Source: Chloroflexota bacterium | GTDB taxonomy: Bacteria; Chloroflexota; Anaerolineae; Anaerolineales; Anaerolineaceae | Direction: 5' to 3' | Length of the DNA: 64,000 bases | Assembly: GCA_021825925.1 (NCBI GenBank) | Contig: JAKAFP010000002.1 | Location: 310,001 to 374,000 of the forward strand | In this document: in pieces, positions 1 through 8,697 of the stretch | How the letters are laid out: each line of letters opens with the position of its first letter | Position numbering within the stretch: position 1 is the stretch's first letter | The notes under the pieces: model-generated | Seen by the model: only the letters and a program-made list of their open reading frames with translations | Databases searched by the model: none | What the model was told of the DNA's origin: nothing | Program-made: the position numbers and the translations under genes

Positions 1-803
1 CGGATCGGGAACTGATCGTTTTTCCCATCTTTTCAGGTATCGCGGTGCTGTTGTTGACCGCCGTATTTTTTGTGCCCATGCTGCTGGTAGGTTATTTTGG
101 CCGCATGGCCAACCAGGGACTGCAGATCGTGGATTACCTGATCCTCTTCCTCTTCTATTTGATCCAGTATTTGTTGATCTTTTTCTGCAATACCGCGCTG
201 GTCGGCGCAGCCATGATCCGCATTCGCGGTGGAGATCCCACCGTTCGCGACGGGTTAAAGATCGCCTCTGATCGTTTTACCTCGATCTTCTTTTATGCAT
301 TGATCGCCTCCACGGTCGGTATGCTTCTTTCATTAATAAAGGAACGGGGAAATACCATATCCAGACTGGTGGTCTCATTGATCGGCTTTGTCTGGAATGT
401 GGCTACTTTTTTGGTCGTGCCAATTCTGGCTGTCGAAGATGTTGGCCCGATCGAGGCCATCAAACGCAGTGTGGGCTATCTCAAGAAAACCTGGGGCGAG
501 CAGCTGGTCGGCAGCTTCAGCATCGGCCTGATCTTTAATATATTGATCTTCATTCTGATCCTTGGCACCGTTGGCGTGATCTTTTTGCTGATCAGTGCCG
601 GAGCGCAAGTTTGGGCCATCGCTGCCGCGGTAATTGTCGCCGTCATCTTCATTCTCGGCATCAGCCTGATAAATACCACCCTGACCGGCATTTACACCGC
701 CGCAGTTTATCAATTTGCGTCAACCGGTAATGCCGGCAGTTTTTTCGAAACCGATGCCGTTCAAAACGCTTTTCAACCCGCAACCAGGAATAAACTAATC
801 TAA
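1..803 (+). CDS. DUF6159-like integral membrane protein, 5' end outside the window
   Basis: The reading frame is already open at base 3 (DRELIVFPIFSG...), upstream of the first possible start (GTG at 45), so the true start lies before the window. About 267 residues are visible. They form several long hydrophobic segments, including a pair near the N-terminus, a Gly/Ile-rich pair around the middle and two near the C-terminus, with an internal 'VEDVGPIEAIKRSVGYLKKTWGEQ' type loop typical of DUF6159 and related polytopic proteins. The RELIVFP-type opening also fits that family. Function is unknown for the family as far as I know. The next gene begins 18 bases downstream on the same strand, so the two are probably co-transcribed. 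Family assignment is from motif memory only. Confidence 0.7.
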   Translation, partial: DRELIVFPIFSGIAVLLLTAVFFVPMLLVGYFGRMANQGLQIVDYLILFLFYLIQYLLIFFCNTALVGAAMIRIRGGDPTVRDGLKIASDRFTSIFFYALIASTVGMLLSLIKERGNTISRLVVSLIGFVWNVATFLVVPILAVEDVGPIEAIKRSVGYLKKTWGEQLVGSFSIGLIFNILIFILILGTVGVIFLLISAGAQVWAIAAAVIVAVIFILGISLINTTLTGIYTAAVYQFASTGNAGSFFETDAVQNAFQPATRNKLI

Positions 804-821
804 TTCGGTTCAGGAAGTTCA

Positions 822-2696
822 ATGAGTCTATCTGCCAGGGATGCGGTCAATCCCGAACAAAAAAATCAAGGCAAATTTCCAGCCTGGCTGCCCCTGCTGC
901 TTTTTTGCATCTCTGCGGGTTTGTTTGCCACTTTGTGGGGCTACAACTATAGTTCTGGCAATGCCGAAGAACAGCTTCCCTTCATCTTTCGTGCACTTGA
1001 TCCTTCCTTCCTGAAAAACGATTTCTTCACCAACACCTTCAGCCTCTACGGTCCGCGAACCTTTTTCAGCGAGTTTGTCGCCTTCTTTGCCAGACTCATT
1101 CCTCTGGCAACGGTTCTATTTCTATTGACTCTGACTGCCAACATCGCCATTGCCTTTCTCTCAGCCCAGGTTTCGAGATACTTCTTTCCGCGTTCCCGTT
1201 TCAGCGCGTTTTTAGCCGCTGCGGGGGTGTTGACCCTCAAGACCTTCTGGCTGGGATACAGCAACATCATTTATCGCAGCTTCCTTGAGCCTGAACACCT
1301 GGCCATGCCGCTGATCCTGCTTGGTTTTTTCCTGATTCTCAAGCGCAGATATATCCCTGCCGCATTGAGTTTTGGCATCGCTTCATTTTTTCACGCCCTG
1401 CTCGGTCTTGAACTTGGATGGATCCTTTTTGGTGTGGCGGTGCTGGATCTGGTTTTCAAAGCCTTGCGCAAGGAACCACAAAAAAACAAGTTATTGCCCC
1501 TTGGTGTCGGATTGGTCATGCTCGCCGCATTCAGCTTCGGGCTGCTCTATCCTTACACCGTACAGCCCTCCATCCCTGCGGACGAGTTCATCCATCTCGT
1601 GGCTTATGTACGCCATCCCCACCACTATCTGCCTTCCTATTTTGAGCCCTGGCAGTGGGGTCAGGCCGCCGTTTACTTGCTTGGGTTTGGCTTTGCGTTC
1701 TGGTATGCGCTCAAACGATCAGAAACACTTCAAAGACAAAAGAATTTTTTGCTCACCATTGGCGTGTTGACCGCACTGCTCTGCCTGGGCGGATTTCTTT
1801 TCGTGGAAGTCTGGCCTTCCCGCCTGTGGACCTCGGCGCAGATGTTCCGCCTGCCCTACCTGCTCAAATGGCTCAGCATTGTGCTGCTAACCGGCTGGGC
1901 TGGTGACTTGATCGAAAATCCAAGTGATAAAGAATCCAGAATAATCGGCCTTTCTGCCGCAGCTGGCCTGGTCACCCCGGTTTCGCTCGCGTTTGTACCG
2001 ATGGCTTTATGGGCGCGGACAATGATCCTGCCCAGGTTGAAAATTCCTCAAAAATTACTGCATGATATTGTCATTCTCATCCTGACCCTCGGCCTGGCTG
2101 TTTTTTACAAACCCGAATTCCGTACCTGGGCTTGTTTCTTCATTCAGTTCACTGCGGTTTGGTTGATCGTCTTTTTGAAATCCAGAAAGGCAGGCCTTCT
2201 GGCTGGCACCGCCCTGCCCCTCGCCTTCGCAATATTGTTCCTACTATTCACAACCACCCTAACACCGCCTTCGTTCTTGAAATATGAACTGCCTGTCTTT
2301 TCTCTTTACAAAACCACAGGTGAAGTGGCGGAGGTGGCCAGTTTCGCCAAAGCCAACACCCCCGCTGATGCCGTCTTTTATACTCCGCCGCGCATGGGCG
2401 AGTTCCGCTATCAGGCCCAGCGTGCCATCGTGGTGGATTTTGCAGCTTATCCTTTTCAGGATCTTTCGATGCGCGAGTGGTATCGCCGCATCGCGGATTG
2501 CTACGGTGTATCTCCACTTTTAGGGTTTGACTCGCTTGAGCAATTAAACCTGACCGTTTACCACATCACTGATGAGGAATTAAAAACCTTGTCAGATAAA
2601 TACGGTTTTAAATATGCGGTGGTATACGATTCCACCATGACCAACTACCCAATTCTTTTCCGCACACAATCGCTTAAACTGATCCAAATCCCATAA
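822..2696 (+). CDS. Large polytopic membrane protein, DUF6798/glycosyltransferase-like
   Basis: A 624-residue protein with roughly a dozen hydrophobic helices and a soluble C-terminal part of about 120 residues. The ATG at 822 has an AGGAAG ribosome site. The first extracytoplasmic loop (LPFIFRALDPSFLKNDFF) resembles loops of DUF6798 proteins and GT-C glycosyltransferase-like membrane proteins. The tail holds an Asp/Tyr-rich stretch (PADAVFYTPPRMGEFRY, then CYG) like the periplasmic domains that follow such helices. No catalytic residue can be named with certainty. A role in handling lipid-linked sugars is inference. The gene follows the DUF6159-like gene with an 18-base gap, and no terminator is seen after it. 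Confidence 0.65.
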   Translation: MSLSARDAVNPEQKNQGKFPAWLPLLLFCISAGLFATLWGYNYSSGNAEEQLPFIFRALDPSFLKNDFFTNTFSLYGPRTFFSEFVAFFARLIPLATVLFLLTLTANIAIAFLSAQVSRYFFPRSRFSAFLAAAGVLTLKTFWLGYSNIIYRSFLEPEHLAMPLILLGFFLILKRRYIPAALSFGIASFFHALLGLELGWILFGVAVLDLVFKALRKEPQKNKLLPLGVGLVMLAAFSFGLLYPYTVQPSIPADEFIHLVAYVRHPHHYLPSYFEPWQWGQAAVYLLGFGFAFWYALKRSETLQRQKNFLLTIGVLTALLCLGGFLFVEVWPSRLWTSAQMFRLPYLLKWLSIVLLTGWAGDLIENPSDKESRIIGLSAAAGLVTPVSLAFVPMALWARTMILPRLKIPQKLLHDIVILILTLGLAVFYKPEFRTWACFFIQFTAVWLIVFLKSRKAGLLAGTALPLAFAILFLLFTTTLTPPSFLKYELPVFSLYKTTGEVAEVASFAKANTPADAVFYTPPRMGEFRYQAQRAIVVDFAAYPFQDLSMREWYRRIADCYGVSPLLGFDSLEQLNLTVYHITDEELKTLSDKYGFKYAVVYDSTMTNYPILFRTQSLKLIQIP

Positions 2697-2715
2697 TCTC
2701 TTCACACTTAACGAC

Positions 2716-2745
2716 TTATCAATATTTTGTTGATTTGCCTATAAT
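2716..2745 (+). promoter_or_regulatory. Candidate promoter of the DUF1028 gene
   Basis: A perfect TATAAT (2740-2745) lies 41 bases before the ATG at 2787. The upstream element TTATCA (2716-2721) at 18-bp spacing is weak. Confidence 0.45.
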
Positions 2746-2786
2746 TAAGCAGTTCACTATTAATTGTTGGAGCTTGAGGAGGAATC

Positions 2787-3734
2787 ATGGATACCCAGAA
2801 AAACAGTGCCCATTTCAATCGCTTTCCGTTCGCACACACCTATTCCATCGTCGCGCGTGATCCCGAAACCGGGCAGATGGGCGTTGCGGTTCAGTCGCAC
2901 TGGTTCTCCACCGGGTCAATGGTCACCTGGGCGGAACCGGGCGTCGGCGCCATCGCCACCCAATCCATGGTGGAGGTCAGTTATGGTCCCCTCGGCCTGC
3001 ATAAAATGCAAAACGGAAAAACCGCCCCCGAAGCGCTGAAAGCGTTGCTGGCAGAAGACAAGAACAGTGAAGTCAGACAGGTAGCCATGGTGGATGCCCA
3101 CGGCAATGTGGCAGCCCACACCGGCAGCCGTTGCATTGTCGAAGCCGGACACCATACCGGAGTTCAATATTCTGTTCAGGCCAACATGATGCTCAAGAAT
3201 ACGGTCTGGACGGCCATGGCCAGAGCATTTGAAAGCACCAAAGGCGAGTTGTCTGATAGGTTGATGGCCGCACTGGATGCAGCCCAGGCCGAGGGCGGAG
3301 ACATCCGCGGTAAACAATCAGCGGCCATGCTGATCGTCAGCGGCGAAGCCACCCCCCACCCCTGGACAGGCATCCTGGTTGATCTGCGCGTGGAAGATCA
3401 TCCCGAACCGCTGGTTGAACTGCGCCGGCTGCTTACCATCCAACGTGCCTATCAATCCATGAACCGTGGGGACGAGTTGCTGAGCGAGGGCAAGATCCAG
3501 GAAGCCTTTGATGCCTATAATGCAGGCGCCGCCCTGGCGCCCCACCTGGATGAATTGCCCTTCTGGCAGGCAGTCACACTTGCCGACACCGGCAAGGTCG
3601 AAGAATCCCTGCCTATATTCAAAAAAGTGTTTGCCTTAAACCCGGAGTGGGCTTTGCTACTGCAGCGGCTGCCGCAAGCAGGATTATTTAAAGACGATCC
3701 TGAATTAATGAAACGGATTATTTCACAAGCATAA
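2787..3734 (+). CDS. DUF1028 family protein with C-terminal TPR-like segment
   Basis: 315 residues, with a strong AGGAGGA site before the ATG. Residues 10-205 match the DUF1028 pattern: HTYSIVARDPETGQMGVAVQSHWF, then GVGAIATQSMVEVSYGPLGL, VDAHGNVAAHTGS and a central NMMLKNTVW. DUF1028 has an Ntn-hydrolase-like fold with no firmly established substrate. Residues 215-315 (MNRGDELLSEGKIQEAFDAY, then LPFWQAVTLADTGKVEESLPIF) read as two or more tetratricopeptide-like helix pairs, a common C-terminal partner of DUF1028. No signal peptide is apparent, so it is probably cytoplasmic. The last 17 bases overlap the end of the convergent gene on the other strand. Confidence 0.85.
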   Translation: MDTQKNSAHFNRFPFAHTYSIVARDPETGQMGVAVQSHWFSTGSMVTWAEPGVGAIATQSMVEVSYGPLGLHKMQNGKTAPEALKALLAEDKNSEVRQVAMVDAHGNVAAHTGSRCIVEAGHHTGVQYSVQANMMLKNTVWTAMARAFESTKGELSDRLMAALDAAQAEGGDIRGKQSAAMLIVSGEATPHPWTGILVDLRVEDHPEPLVELRRLLTIQRAYQSMNRGDELLSEGKIQEAFDAYNAGAALAPHLDELPFWQAVTLADTGKVEESLPIFKKVFALNPEWALLLQRLPQAGLFKDDPELMKRIISQA

Positions 3735-5043
3735 CCGGCAGCCGGGCAGCTATCGCTAGTTCTGAAGCATTGACCGATATCGGAAGAGACTCGACTTTAG
3801 GCGAGAACAACCCGATCAACCTTTCTGCACTGATGCCCTTCTTGCGGATGGTTTTACGCACTCGTTTGAGGTATTCAAACCTGAACGGAAAAGAAACTTC
3901 AAGTTGTCTCAAGTAAGGCTTTGAATAATACTTTTCTGTGCGCAAGACTGCATCCATCAACAGCAGGTCAATACCCTTCATGGACATTTTCTTAAGCGGT
4001 GCTGCCTGGGGATTTTTGAAGCTCTCCAACCCTTGCAAGACTTGATGCGCGAAATTGAAAACCCGATTCATGACGCCATCTGTCTTGCCGTGTCTGGCGG
4101 CTTCGGTAAACAATGTTAATTCACGGTGACGCAGATCCTGTTCAATATCTTCCTGGTCATCCATCAACTGCGCAAAGGCGCCGTAATTGAAGATGATTTC
4201 CATCTCTTCAGCGGAAAGTTCGCCCGCGGCCAAAAATCCGTCCGCCAGTACCGAAGTTCCACCTTTTTCAAAAGACATTTCGGCGATGCGCCGAACGTGC
4301 AATTGCTCGGGCCATTTGGGCATGCGCGCACTTTTACTCTGTGCATCATGGATGGCCAGCAGGCTTTCATAAACCTGCGCAAACTGCTCGCGAGGATATT
4401 GTTTTTCGACCATGCGTACCAGATCGAGCACGTCTTCTTCGTTCCAGTTTTGCGGGATTGCAGATTCCCCTTTGAGCCAATGGCCGAAACGCTTGTTAAA
4501 TCCGGCTTTTTCAGCCAGGCTGAAGTGCGGATCATCGAGATAATTATCAGTTACCGGGTAAAGCATGCTGTACGCGAACAAGGAAGGCGTGAGTGCAACC
4601 GGCAGACCCAACAGCACCTGCAGGTAGTTGCTCGTCCACACATTGCGGCTCGCCTGGAATATATCCTCAAAACTGATGAACGGATCGAAGGCTTTGGCTT
4701 GGTGATAAAAGGCTTCAGCCGTCCGGTTGATGCCCAATTGTTCAATGCAGTTGACCTGATCATTTTCCAATCCAAAGATGGAAACCCCGGCTTGTTTGAT
4801 CCGATGGGTGGCTTCCTCGGTGAAACGCTGTTGGTCAAATCCACGCTGTGTCGAACTTTCCAACTGTCTGCTCAACCAATCCAGTGTCTCGCTTAATTGG
4901 CGTTCATTCTCCAATTTTTGAGACATCGAAATACCTGCTGGTAAAAATGGAGTTTCATCAGAACAATCAAACCACAGGTTGGTGAGTGCATGGGTTTGTT
5001 GTTTTGCGAATTCCTGTAGATCAGTGCGGTTTAATAAACTCAT
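3718..5043 (-). CDS. Class 1 isoprenoid-synthase-like all-helical protein
   Basis: A long helix-rich protein without signal peptide or membrane segments. I chose the ATG at 5043 (GAGAG upstream); a TTG at 5088 would add 15 residues. Two aspartate-rich segments sit where class 1 terpene/prenyl synthases bind Mg-diphosphate: TDNYLDD around residues 164-170 and LMDDQEDIEQD around 293-303, the second containing a literal DDxxD. The rest gives no clear match to squalene, phytoene or polyprenyl synthases, so the substrate is unknown. It may be a distant, possibly non-canonical member. A carotenoid-type gene is present far away in this window (35.6 kb), but nothing links the two. Overlaps the convergent DUF1028 gene by 17 bases. 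Confidence 0.55.
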   Translation of the reverse strand: MSLLNRTDLQEFAKQQTHALTNLWFDCSDETPFLPAGISMSQKLENERQLSETLDWLSRQLESSTQRGFDQQRFTEEATHRIKQAGVSIFGLENDQVNCIEQLGINRTAEAFYHQAKAFDPFISFEDIFQASRNVWTSNYLQVLLGLPVALTPSLFAYSMLYPVTDNYLDDPHFSLAEKAGFNKRFGHWLKGESAIPQNWNEEDVLDLVRMVEKQYPREQFAQVYESLLAIHDAQSKSARMPKWPEQLHVRRIAEMSFEKGGTSVLADGFLAAGELSAEEMEIIFNYGAFAQLMDDQEDIEQDLRHRELTLFTEAARHGKTDGVMNRVFNFAHQVLQGLESFKNPQAAPLKKMSMKGIDLLLMDAVLRTEKYYSKPYLRQLEVSFPFRFEYLKRVRKTIRKKGISAERLIGLFSPKVESLPISVNASELAIAARLPVMLVK

Positions 5044-5233
5044 ATCAAAGCTCTCAATCGTCAATAGGGGTCGGAACAAGTTAATCAATATACGCTTTGG
5101 AATCCGTTGGGTTGCAAAACCCAGGCAAGTGTTTACGACCTTATAAATGAAAAGTGCTGTTTTTCATCAGGGGAGTTATACTAGGGGTCTGGAAACTATC
5201 TGCTTAATATCCTTGGACGGTCGGGACTGAGAT

Positions 5234-6172
5234 ATGAAGAATTCTCAAAGAGTAATGGTCAAGATCATTGATGAGATCTGTTCGGAGGAGGGCATCCTCT
5301 GTGAACGCTTTTCATATGACTGGATCTTTCGCCTGACCAAAAATGGAAAGACCTTCCACATTTTCGGCTACCAGTTTGAAAATAATTCCGCCACCGCGCA
5401 GCTCATCTGCACTGATAAATGCGCTTCCAGCGAGATCCTTCATTCCAAAGGGATTCCGGCTGTGGAGCATTTTTTCTTCATCTCGCCGGACGACCTGCAC
5501 TACATCGGTCTGGAAGGCAACTGGCCTCGCATGCTTGAATTACTCAAGCGGTATGGCCGCCTGGTCTGCAAACCCAACGAAGGTACCGGCGGCATTGATG
5601 TCTTTCAGGTTTCCTCCCCCTCTGAACTGGAACTGGCTGTCAATGCGGTTTTTGCCCATAGCCGCTCCCTGGCGCTCAGTCCGTTCCTCCCCATTGAGCA
5701 AGAGTACCGCGTCATCCTCCTCAACGATCAGGTCAAACTGGTTTTTTCAAAAACCATCCAATCCCTCATCGGCAACGGCAGATCCTCTTTCAGGCAGCTG
5801 CTGCTCGATCAAAATCCGTCTCTGCTTGAAACGATCCCCACCGGGGAGTTCAGCGAAGACCTGCTCAACAAGATCCCGAAACCCGGCGAAAAGATCCCAC
5901 TCAATTGGAAACACAATCTCGGACAGGGCGCCCAGCCTGAGCTTGTCAACGAGCCGCAGCTCGTAGCCCAACTCAGTGAACTTGCGCTGCGCGCCGCCCG
6001 GGCGGTGAATGTCCGTTTCGCATCAGTGGATATCATCCGCACTGGAGGGGTATTAAAAGTGCTTGAGATCAACAGCGGCATCATGATGGAAAGCTTCGCC
6101 CGTCTGAATGACCACAATTACCAGGTGGCAAAATCCATTTATCAAGAGGCCCTGGTGGCATTATTTGCATAA
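5234..6172 (+). CDS. ATP-grasp domain protein, cyanophycin-synthetase/RimK-like
   Basis: 312 residues, cytoplasmic. The C-terminal two thirds have ATP-grasp features: GRLVCKPNEGTGGIDVF (nucleotide-binding lysine and glycine-rich loop, about residues 110-126), an EQEYRVILL strand, and the metal-binding end FASVDIIRTGGVLKVLEINSGIMME (about 270-294). These enzymes ligate a carboxylate to an amine or thiol using ATP. The N-terminal 90 residues resemble the pre-grasp part of peptide-ligase-like members (HIFGYQFENNSATAQLICTDKCASSEIL). The substrate is not predictable here. It stands alone, divergent from the isoprenoid-synthase-like gene across 190 bases. A 12-bp perfect hairpin lies 107 bases downstream. 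Confidence 0.75.
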   Translation: MKNSQRVMVKIIDEICSEEGILCERFSYDWIFRLTKNGKTFHIFGYQFENNSATAQLICTDKCASSEILHSKGIPAVEHFFFISPDDLHYIGLEGNWPRMLELLKRYGRLVCKPNEGTGGIDVFQVSSPSELELAVNAVFAHSRSLALSPFLPIEQEYRVILLNDQVKLVFSKTIQSLIGNGRSSFRQLLLDQNPSLLETIPTGEFSEDLLNKIPKPGEKIPLNWKHNLGQGAQPELVNEPQLVAQLSELALRAARAVNVRFASVDIIRTGGVLKVLEINSGIMMESFARLNDHNYQVAKSIYQEALVALFA

Positions 6173-6278
6173 AATATATTTTTCCAGTAAAATTCAAAAC
6201 AGATTTAGAGATTAAGTCCTTTATCCATACCCCTTTTTATTAATAGTTGAATAATTGAGAATTAAACCTGTTTACCTT

Positions 6279-6308
6279 ATCAGAAAATAAATTTTATTAT
6301 TTTCTGAT
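6279..6308. repeat. Perfect 12-bp hairpin downstream of the ATP-grasp gene
   Basis: ATCAGAAAATAA (6279-6290) is repeated inverted as TTATTTTCTGAT (6297-6308) with a 6-base loop. There is no clear U-tract, so terminator function is uncertain. The rest of 6173-6389 is AT-rich and shows nothing else. Confidence 0.5.
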
Positions 6309-6389
6309 CAAGGATTTTACGTAAAACTTATTAAGAAAAACCTTGCAAAAAGATATGATATTGTCACTAAACTCGGATGGAGGAAAAAA

Positions 6390-7100
6390 ATGAAAAAGAC
6401 CGCAAGACTCGTATTGGCGATCGTATTTGTGTTGGGCATCATGATCGCAAGTTCACCCCTCAATGCAATGGCTAAATCGGATGAATTGAAGACCTCTACT
6501 CCCAACCCATTGATCGCCAGCGGTTCATGGACCGGCGGATCAAGTATGGATGTCTCGACATTGGCCTCATCAGCCCCAACCTGGCTGCAATTGCTTACTG
6601 ATGGCGTCAAAGTCACCGAAGCCGGCAAGATCTGCCATCCCTTCCGCGGCGGCCAGTTTGGCTGGGTGGGACAGATCATGCAGTACAAAGACGGCCAGTG
6701 GGTCAAAGTGACCACGGTCAATGATTGGGTTCCCAACAAGGAAGGCGATTTCATGTCTTGCGCCCAGGCACCCGCTGCCGGCACTTATGCCCTCTTTGGC
6801 TATTGGAAACGACCTGCTGGGTATGTTGAATCTACAGGTTTTGATTGCAACACACTCGACTGGACTGGTGTTGCTGTAAGTCCAGACACATTTCTATATT
6901 TCTCGGGTAAGATCTCATCAATGCCTAATACATCAATCCGTATAGATTATTTGAGTTATTCAAATACAGTAACAACCGGTTCAGATGGCGCATATTACTG
7001 GGCGTCAGGAATCCCCGTTGGTAGTCTATCATCAATCGAAGTAACATACACAGAGCTAGCCCATAATTGTGTTTATACAACTACTCACATTGTGGATTAA
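6390..7100 (+). CDS. Secreted protein with a WxG...KW..L domain, two-part
   Basis: 236 residues with GGAGGA before the ATG. Residues 1-28 are a typical Sec signal peptide (MKK, hydrophobic core, AMA-K). Residues 35-140 are closely related to the 142-residue protein encoded at 7959: both contain EAGKICHPFRGGQFGWVG.IMQYKDG.W.K and a second cysteine in C(A)xAPxAG.Y.LFGY. The conserved cysteine pair suggests a disulfide outside the membrane. Residues 145-236 are an extra part absent from the paralog (STGFDCNTLDWTGVAV, ending CVYTTTHIVD), with two further cysteines. This part could be a separate beta-domain. I do not recognise a named family. Terminator and tandem repeats follow immediately. Confidence 0.8.
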   Translation: MKKTARLVLAIVFVLGIMIASSPLNAMAKSDELKTSTPNPLIASGSWTGGSSMDVSTLASSAPTWLQLLTDGVKVTEAGKICHPFRGGQFGWVGQIMQYKDGQWVKVTTVNDWVPNKEGDFMSCAQAPAAGTYALFGYWKRPAGYVESTGFDCNTLDWTGVAVSPDTFLYFSGKISSMPNTSIRIDYLSYSNTVTTGSDGAYYWASGIPVGSLSSIEVTYTELAHNCVYTTTHIVD

Positions 7101-7104
7101 TATA

Positions 7105-7156
7105 CATTTGTAATAAACATTTGTAATAAACATTTGTAATAAACATTTGTAATAAA
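7105..7156 (+). repeat. Four tandem copies of a 13-bp unit just after the stop codon
   Basis: CATTTGTAATAAA occurs four times head to tail (7105, 7118, 7131, 7144), five bases after the TAA of the secreted-protein gene. All copies are identical, which suggests recent expansion by slippage. Confidence 0.95.
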
Positions 7157-7157
7157 C

Positions 7158-7201
7158 AAAACAGAAACGGTTTTCCTTTTTAGGTTAACTGTTTCTGTTT
7201 T
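7158..7201 (+). terminator. Rho-independent terminator of the 236-residue secreted protein
   Basis: AAAACAGAAACGGTT (7158-7172) pairs with AACTGTTTCTGTTTT (7187-7201): 15 pairs including one G-U, a 14-base loop, and a 3' arm that ends in a T-run. Confidence 0.8.
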
Positions 7202-7853
7202 AATTCCTTTGTTCTTTCTTTTTCAAATTAATACTTAGATTCTAATAATCATGCAAAACCATTACCAAGCATCATTATCATGAAGCCTTAATATTTTTTA
7301 TTCTGATTACTTTCGTTTGCGACTAGATCATATTCAATTTATCAATCAAACTAAACTTACTTAATATAATCAATCCATTTTTGGTTTTTTGATAATAATT
7401 GCGGCTGTTTTGCCTGATCTTCTCATGGAGCAAATTCATCCGAAACCGCATAATTGCAAGGAGTTTAAATGTTTTTTTCGGCGCAGAACCGACGCTCAAA
7501 AGATCGTAGTTTTCTACTAATTAAAAGGACCAAATATCAATTAAACAGCTATTCGTTATTTTATTGCTAATAACAATTACAATACCGGATTCAAAGTGCT
7601 TATTCATACAATTTCACCCATTGGGTTCAGACTGTAATGACCAGGTACAACTATAGACCAGCACTCATCTCGGGAGATTGCAAAAAAATCAATCCGCGGC
7701 GAGGATGATTTTTTTGAATTTGTGATCTTTCATTTCAAAGTAGATTATATATACTCTGATCTCCGAAATAATTTTTTTGTTTGAGAATAGCAAAACCACT
7801 CTTTCTATATCATTCCTCAAATACAGCATTTAGTGTTATGTTCAATTTCATGC
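7202..7853. other. AT-rich gap without a recognisable gene
   Basis: About 650 bases with no supported reading frame. The one clear structure is an inverted repeat, CAAAAAAATCA (7681-7691) with TGATTTTTTTG (7706-7716). It looks like a terminator usable on either strand and has no gene in front of it. It could end a small RNA or a decayed gene; neither can be shown. Confidence 0.5.
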
Positions 7854-7882
7854 TTGTACTGATAATTTGCATTTTTTATACT
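7854..7882 (+). promoter_or_regulatory. Promoter of the 142-residue secreted protein
   Basis: TTGTAC (7854-7859), a 17-bp spacer and TATACT (7877-7882). The transcript would start near 7889, giving a leader of about 70 bases before the ATG at 7959. Confidence 0.55.
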
Positions 7883-7958
7883 ATATTTATGAATTTATTA
7901 TTAATATTTTAATAGCAAAAAGCTATCATATTTCCATCACATCACTAGGGAGAATAAA

Positions 7959-8387
7959 ATGAAAAAGTTAGCAAGAGCAGCATTGGCAGTTTGTTTTGTG
8001 TTTGGTATTTTGCTTACCAGTACCCCTCAGAGCGTTTCAGCAAAAAAGAACCCCTTTGAGGTCACCCCTCAATATATTGCAGAAGGGACCTGGCAGTCGG
8101 GGACTGAAACGGATGTCTCTTCTTCAGTAGCAGACGTGCCCGGTTGGTTGCAACTGTTAACCAACGGTGTGAAACTTACCGAAGCGGGCAAGATCTGTCA
8201 TCCTTTCCGTGGTGGTCAATTCGGCTGGGTCGGAAAGATCATGCAATACAAAGACGGCAAATGGACCAAACTGACGACTACTACCGAGTGGACACCTGAT
8301 AAAGAAGGTACTCTCTTGGTTTGTGCTGAAGCACCTGAAGCAGGTGTGTATTCCTTGTTTGGTTACTACTCGCCAACAAATAAATAA
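7959..8387 (+). CDS. Secreted single-domain paralog of the 6390-7100 protein
   Basis: 142 residues; GGGAGAA precedes the ATG. Residues 1-28 form a Sec signal peptide ending VSA-K. The mature part of about 110 residues aligns without gaps to the first domain of the upstream neighbour (EAGKICHPFRGG.FGWVGKIMQYKDGKW, then EW.PDKEG, then C.EAPEAGVYSLFGYY) and stops where the neighbour continues into its second part. Two conserved cysteines could form a disulfide. It has its own promoter and its own strong terminator, so it is expressed separately. A weaker similarity links it to the secreted proteins at 63-64 kb, which share the G.IY.W.GTKW.KL pattern and GTYAL. Function unknown. Confidence 0.85.
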   Translation: MKKLARAALAVCFVFGILLTSTPQSVSAKKNPFEVTPQYIAEGTWQSGTETDVSSSVADVPGWLQLLTNGVKLTEAGKICHPFRGGQFGWVGKIMQYKDGKWTKLTTTTEWTPDKEGTLLVCAEAPEAGVYSLFGYYSPTNK

Positions 8388-8398
8388 GTTAGAGCTGA

Positions 8399-8443
8399 TC
8401 AAAAAAACAACTCTCAGCGCATGCGCTGAAAGTTGTTTTTTGA
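8399..8443 (+). terminator. Strong Rho-independent terminator
   Basis: A long stem (about TCAAAAAAACAACT... to ...AGTTGTTTTTTGA) with an inner TCAGCGC/GCGCTGA stem, beginning 12 bases after the stop of the 142-residue protein. The A-tract and T-tract allow function on either strand. Confidence 0.85.
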
Positions 8444-8660
8444 TTTCACCAGATCAATAGTATTTGGTTCATGATATCGGCGAAATAGTTACACCGATTG
8501 AGTTCGGACCAGGTTGATCGCGCACGCCTCCTACCCAAGCACTTATTTTGAACCATGTTTGCTCGCTTAAAAGAAAAAACAATATCATTGATATTACCTA
8601 ATATTGATTACTAATTTCTTGACACTGATTCCTGGTTACAAATTACAAAACACTGATTAC

Positions 8661-8691
8661 TTGGTACCCCTCCCAGAATTGCGATTACAAT
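8661..8691 (+). promoter_or_regulatory. Candidate leaderless promoter of the SPL-type radical SAM gene
   Basis: TACAAT (8686-8691) is followed by exactly 6 bases and then the ATG at 8698, and no Shine-Dalgarno sequence is present. A TTGGTA at 8661 would serve as a -35 at 19-bp spacing. The upstream stretch 8444-8660 holds only degenerate short repeats of an AATTACAAAAC/CACTGATTAC type. Confidence 0.5.
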
Positions 8692-8697
8692 ATCCCC

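Noticed and set aside
4126..4896. 256-codon plus-strand frame opposite the isoprenoid-synthase-like gene
   Set aside because: Antisense shadow without ribosome site; the minus-strand protein has coherent helix pattern and Asp motifs.
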